A DNA stretch of 16,236 nt from Prasinococcaceae sp. CCMP 1430. Taxonomy: Eukaryota; Prasinodermophyta; Palmophyllophyceae; Prasinococcales; Prasinococcaceae. Positions 15,124-16,236 of this stretch are shown piece by piece. The notes under the pieces were generated by a model. It did no database searches and was not told the DNA's origin. It worked only from the letters and a program-made list of their open reading frames with translations. A program made the position numbers and the translations under genes. Each line of letters starts with the position of its first letter. Position 1 is the stretch's first letter. The stretch lies in NCBI GenBank assembly GCA_013416795.1, contig RQSC01000056.1, positions 35,621 through 51,856 on the forward strand. The letters are read 5' to 3'.

Positions 15124-16236
15124 TCAGCTCGCGAGCTCGGCGTCGAGCTCCGCCTCCATTTTGGCGAACTCGTCCTCGCAGTCGAGGCCGTTGGCGCAGT
15201 CGAGGTCGAGCTCGTTGCCCAGCCAGCCGCTCGCCTGCCCGGCGAGGAAGTTTCCCGCGTAGCCCACGGCCTTCATCGCGCGCGTCCGTGCGTGTGCGTG
15301 TGTGTGTGAGCACCCCGAGCGAACATATGAGCAGACCGATCCAAACAGTTTGGTAAATACAACGCTACACGTGCGCGCGTGCACACGCGAGCGAGCGTAC
15401 CAACGCACACACACACACACACACACACGCACGCACGCAAACACACGCATGCACACCTTCATCTGGTCGTACACGAGGTCCCCGCCGACCTGCTGCATCT
15501 GCCGCTCGCTGACCACCAGCGGGAACGTCACCTCGCTCGCACCCGGCGGGATGGGTGTGGCGACGTTCGAGATGCGCCCGCCGTCGCTGCACGCGCGCAG
15601 AGGGGCGTATGCGGGCGTATGTGGGCGTGTGTGGGCGCGCGCGCGAGTGTGTGTGAGCGCTTCGCGCGCGCCTTGGCATACTAGCTCGCACCAGCTTGCA
15701 CACACGCACACACACGCCCGCGCGCACACGGCGCGCAGGCGCACCTGGCCTCGTCGACGTCGAGAGCGTTCTGCCCGAGCGCGTCGCGCACCCTCCCGAA
15801 GACGTCCGCGTTGCTGATGGGCTTGTCGGTGGGGTTGTCCGCGGTGGCGCGCACCACGAGGCAGCGCGGCTTGCCAAAGGACATTCCGAGCGTGCCGCGC
15901 GCGCACGGCACGACCTCCTGTGCGTGTGCGTGCGTGTGTGTGTACACGTGTGCGCGTGTGAGCGTCCCGTGCGCGCCTTTGCACGAAAGCTCGCACTCGC
16001 TTCGACGCACGCACACACGCACACACGCACACACGCGCACGCGCACACACACGCACACACGCAATACACACGCGTACACACACACACGCACCTCCTTGGC
16101 GTCGCGCAGGGGAATGGTGACGGGGCCGAGCGCGTAGGCGGCGGGGGCGGCCGCGCTCACCCCGGCGCACACACACGCCGCGGCCGCGGCCGCCACGAGC
16201 GCAGGCGCGCGGGCGGGCTGCTCGGGCTCGCAGGGC
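15124..16236 (-). CDS. Predicted thylakoid lumen protein, 5' part outside the window
   Basis: Four exons on the minus strand join in phase: from the window edge to 16092, 15914 (or 15917) to 15745, 15586-15457 and 15270-15124. The visible N-terminus has a hydrophobic Ala-rich segment ALVAAAAAACVCAGVSAAAP followed by AAYA and LGPVTIPL. This looks like a lumen-transfer signal with an A-x-A cleavage site and no twin arginine, suggesting Sec-type passage into the thylakoid lumen. The mature part includes CARGTLGMSFGKPRCLVVRA, then TADNPTDKPISNADVFGRVR, then GGRISNVATPIPPG, which suggests a beta-rich domain with paired cysteines. The C-terminus is acidic (LDLDCANGLDCEDEF, ending EAELDAELAS). I cannot name the family. 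The first residues and the plastid transit part lie beyond the right edge. The acceptor of intron 1 is ambiguous by three bases. Confidence 0.7.
   Translation of the reverse strand, partial: ALRARAARPRACARGGRGRGVCVRRGERGRPRRLRARPRHHSPARRQGGACVCVRVCIACVRVCARARVCVCACVRASKRVRAFVQRRARDAHTRTRVHTHARTRTGGRAVRARHARNVLWQAALPRGARHRGQPHRQAHQQRGRLREGARRARAERSRRRRGQVRLRAVCARACVCVCASWCELVCQGAREALTHTRARAHTRPHTPAYAPLRACSDGGRISNVATPIPPGASEVTFPLVVSERQMQQVGGDLVYDQMKVCMRVFACVRVCVCVCVRWYARSRVHARTCSVVFTKLFGSVCSYVRSGCSHTHAHARTRAMKAVGYAGNFLAGQASGWLGNELDLDCANGLDCEDEFAKMEAELDAELAS
15271..15456 (-). mobile_element. Introner-like intron 3 of the lumen protein gene
   Basis: This is a 186-bp GT-AG intron. GATGAAGG, eight bases, straddles both junctions: GATGAAG before the donor GTGTGC and GATGAAG as the acceptor before GCC. 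The 5' part is GT-rich (GTGTGCATGCGTGTG onward) and the 3' part is CA-rich (CTCACACACACACGCACACG), so the ends are complementary. The centre (about 15315-15375) is less GC-rich. The direct repeat and inverted ends resemble a DNA-transposon-derived introner; a retained coincidence is possible. Confidence 0.45.
15587..15744 (-). mobile_element. Introner-like intron 2 of the lumen protein gene
   Basis: This is a 158-bp intron with a GTGCGC donor and GTGCAG acceptor. The GT-rich 5' arm and CA-rich 3' arm are complementary. Its core (about 15651-15695) aligns with the core of intron 1 (about 15956-16000) at roughly three of four positions, including GTGTGAGCG, GCGCGCCTT and AGCTCGCAC as read on the plus strand. 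Unlike introns 1 and 3 it has no flanking direct repeat beyond CAG. Confidence 0.5.
15918..16091 (-). mobile_element. Introner-like intron 1 of the lumen protein gene
   Basis: This is a 174- or 177-bp intron. AGGAGGT stands at both junctions (AAGGAG before donor GTGCGTG; CACAGGAG before GTCGTG), so two acceptors three bases apart are possible. It starts GTGCGTGTGTGTGTAC and ends with GTACACACACACGCACGC and further CA-rich sequence, an almost perfect inverted complement. Its core is homologous to that of intron 2. Confidence 0.5.

Noticed and set aside
15401-15451. CA/GT dinucleotide tract as an ordinary microsatellite.
   Set aside because: It does contain simple repeats, but it forms one arm of a complementary pair within an intron and recurs in the two sister introns, so it was treated as part of the introner-like elements.

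Overview
The window reads as nuclear DNA of a GC-rich photosynthetic eukaryotic microalga. Most genes are split by short (about 120-300 bp) GT-AG introns. Donors are mainly GTGCGY, GTACGT or GTGAGT, and acceptors are mostly GCAG. Two genes point to a plastid: a small psbM-like photosystem II gene and a protein with a thylakoid-lumen-type signal. Several others are mitochondrial. The lineage cannot be fixed from sequence alone: a nuclear psbM favours a red-lineage secondary plastid (haptophyte, pelagophyte or similar), but a prasinophyte green alga is not excluded. Two single N bases (10253, 12643) show unfinished sequence.

Layout. 1-1410 has no convincing gene but holds A+T-richer islands and a diverged repeat. 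1411-1488 (-) is a lone exon-like piece resembling the start of an acyl-CoA synthetase. 2523-3219 (+) is a four-exon psbM-like gene. 3433-4354 (-) is a membrane protein with a glycine run and an acidic tail. 5125-7238 (+) is a WDR48/UAF1 homologue. 7568-8232 (-) is a HIG1-domain (Rcf1-like) protein with a reading-frame break. 8974-9204 (+) is a likely ATP synthase subunit f. 9818-10250 (-) is a coiled-coil frame lacking its start. 10344-11306 (+) is a phosducin-like protein (PDCL3/PhLP2 type). 11499-13003 (-) is the mitochondrial phosphate carrier. 13833 to about 15029 (-) is an intradiol ring-cleavage dioxygenase fused to an SPPP linker and a Cys/Lys-rich tail. 15124-16236 (-) is the 3' part of a predicted thylakoid lumen protein.

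The genes mostly alternate in strand, giving convergent 3' ends and divergent starts; one divergent gap is only about 90 bp. Three products act in mitochondrial energy metabolism (HIG1 with the respiratory chain, subunit f with ATP synthase, phosphate carrier supplying Pi) and lie within about 5.4 kb, though not as an operon.

The most unusual structure is in the last gene. Its three introns are all built as a GT-rich 5' arm and a CA-rich 3' arm that are mutually complementary. Two share a homologous core, and two are flanked by 7-8 bp direct repeats at the splice junctions. This is what transposon-like introner elements would look like.
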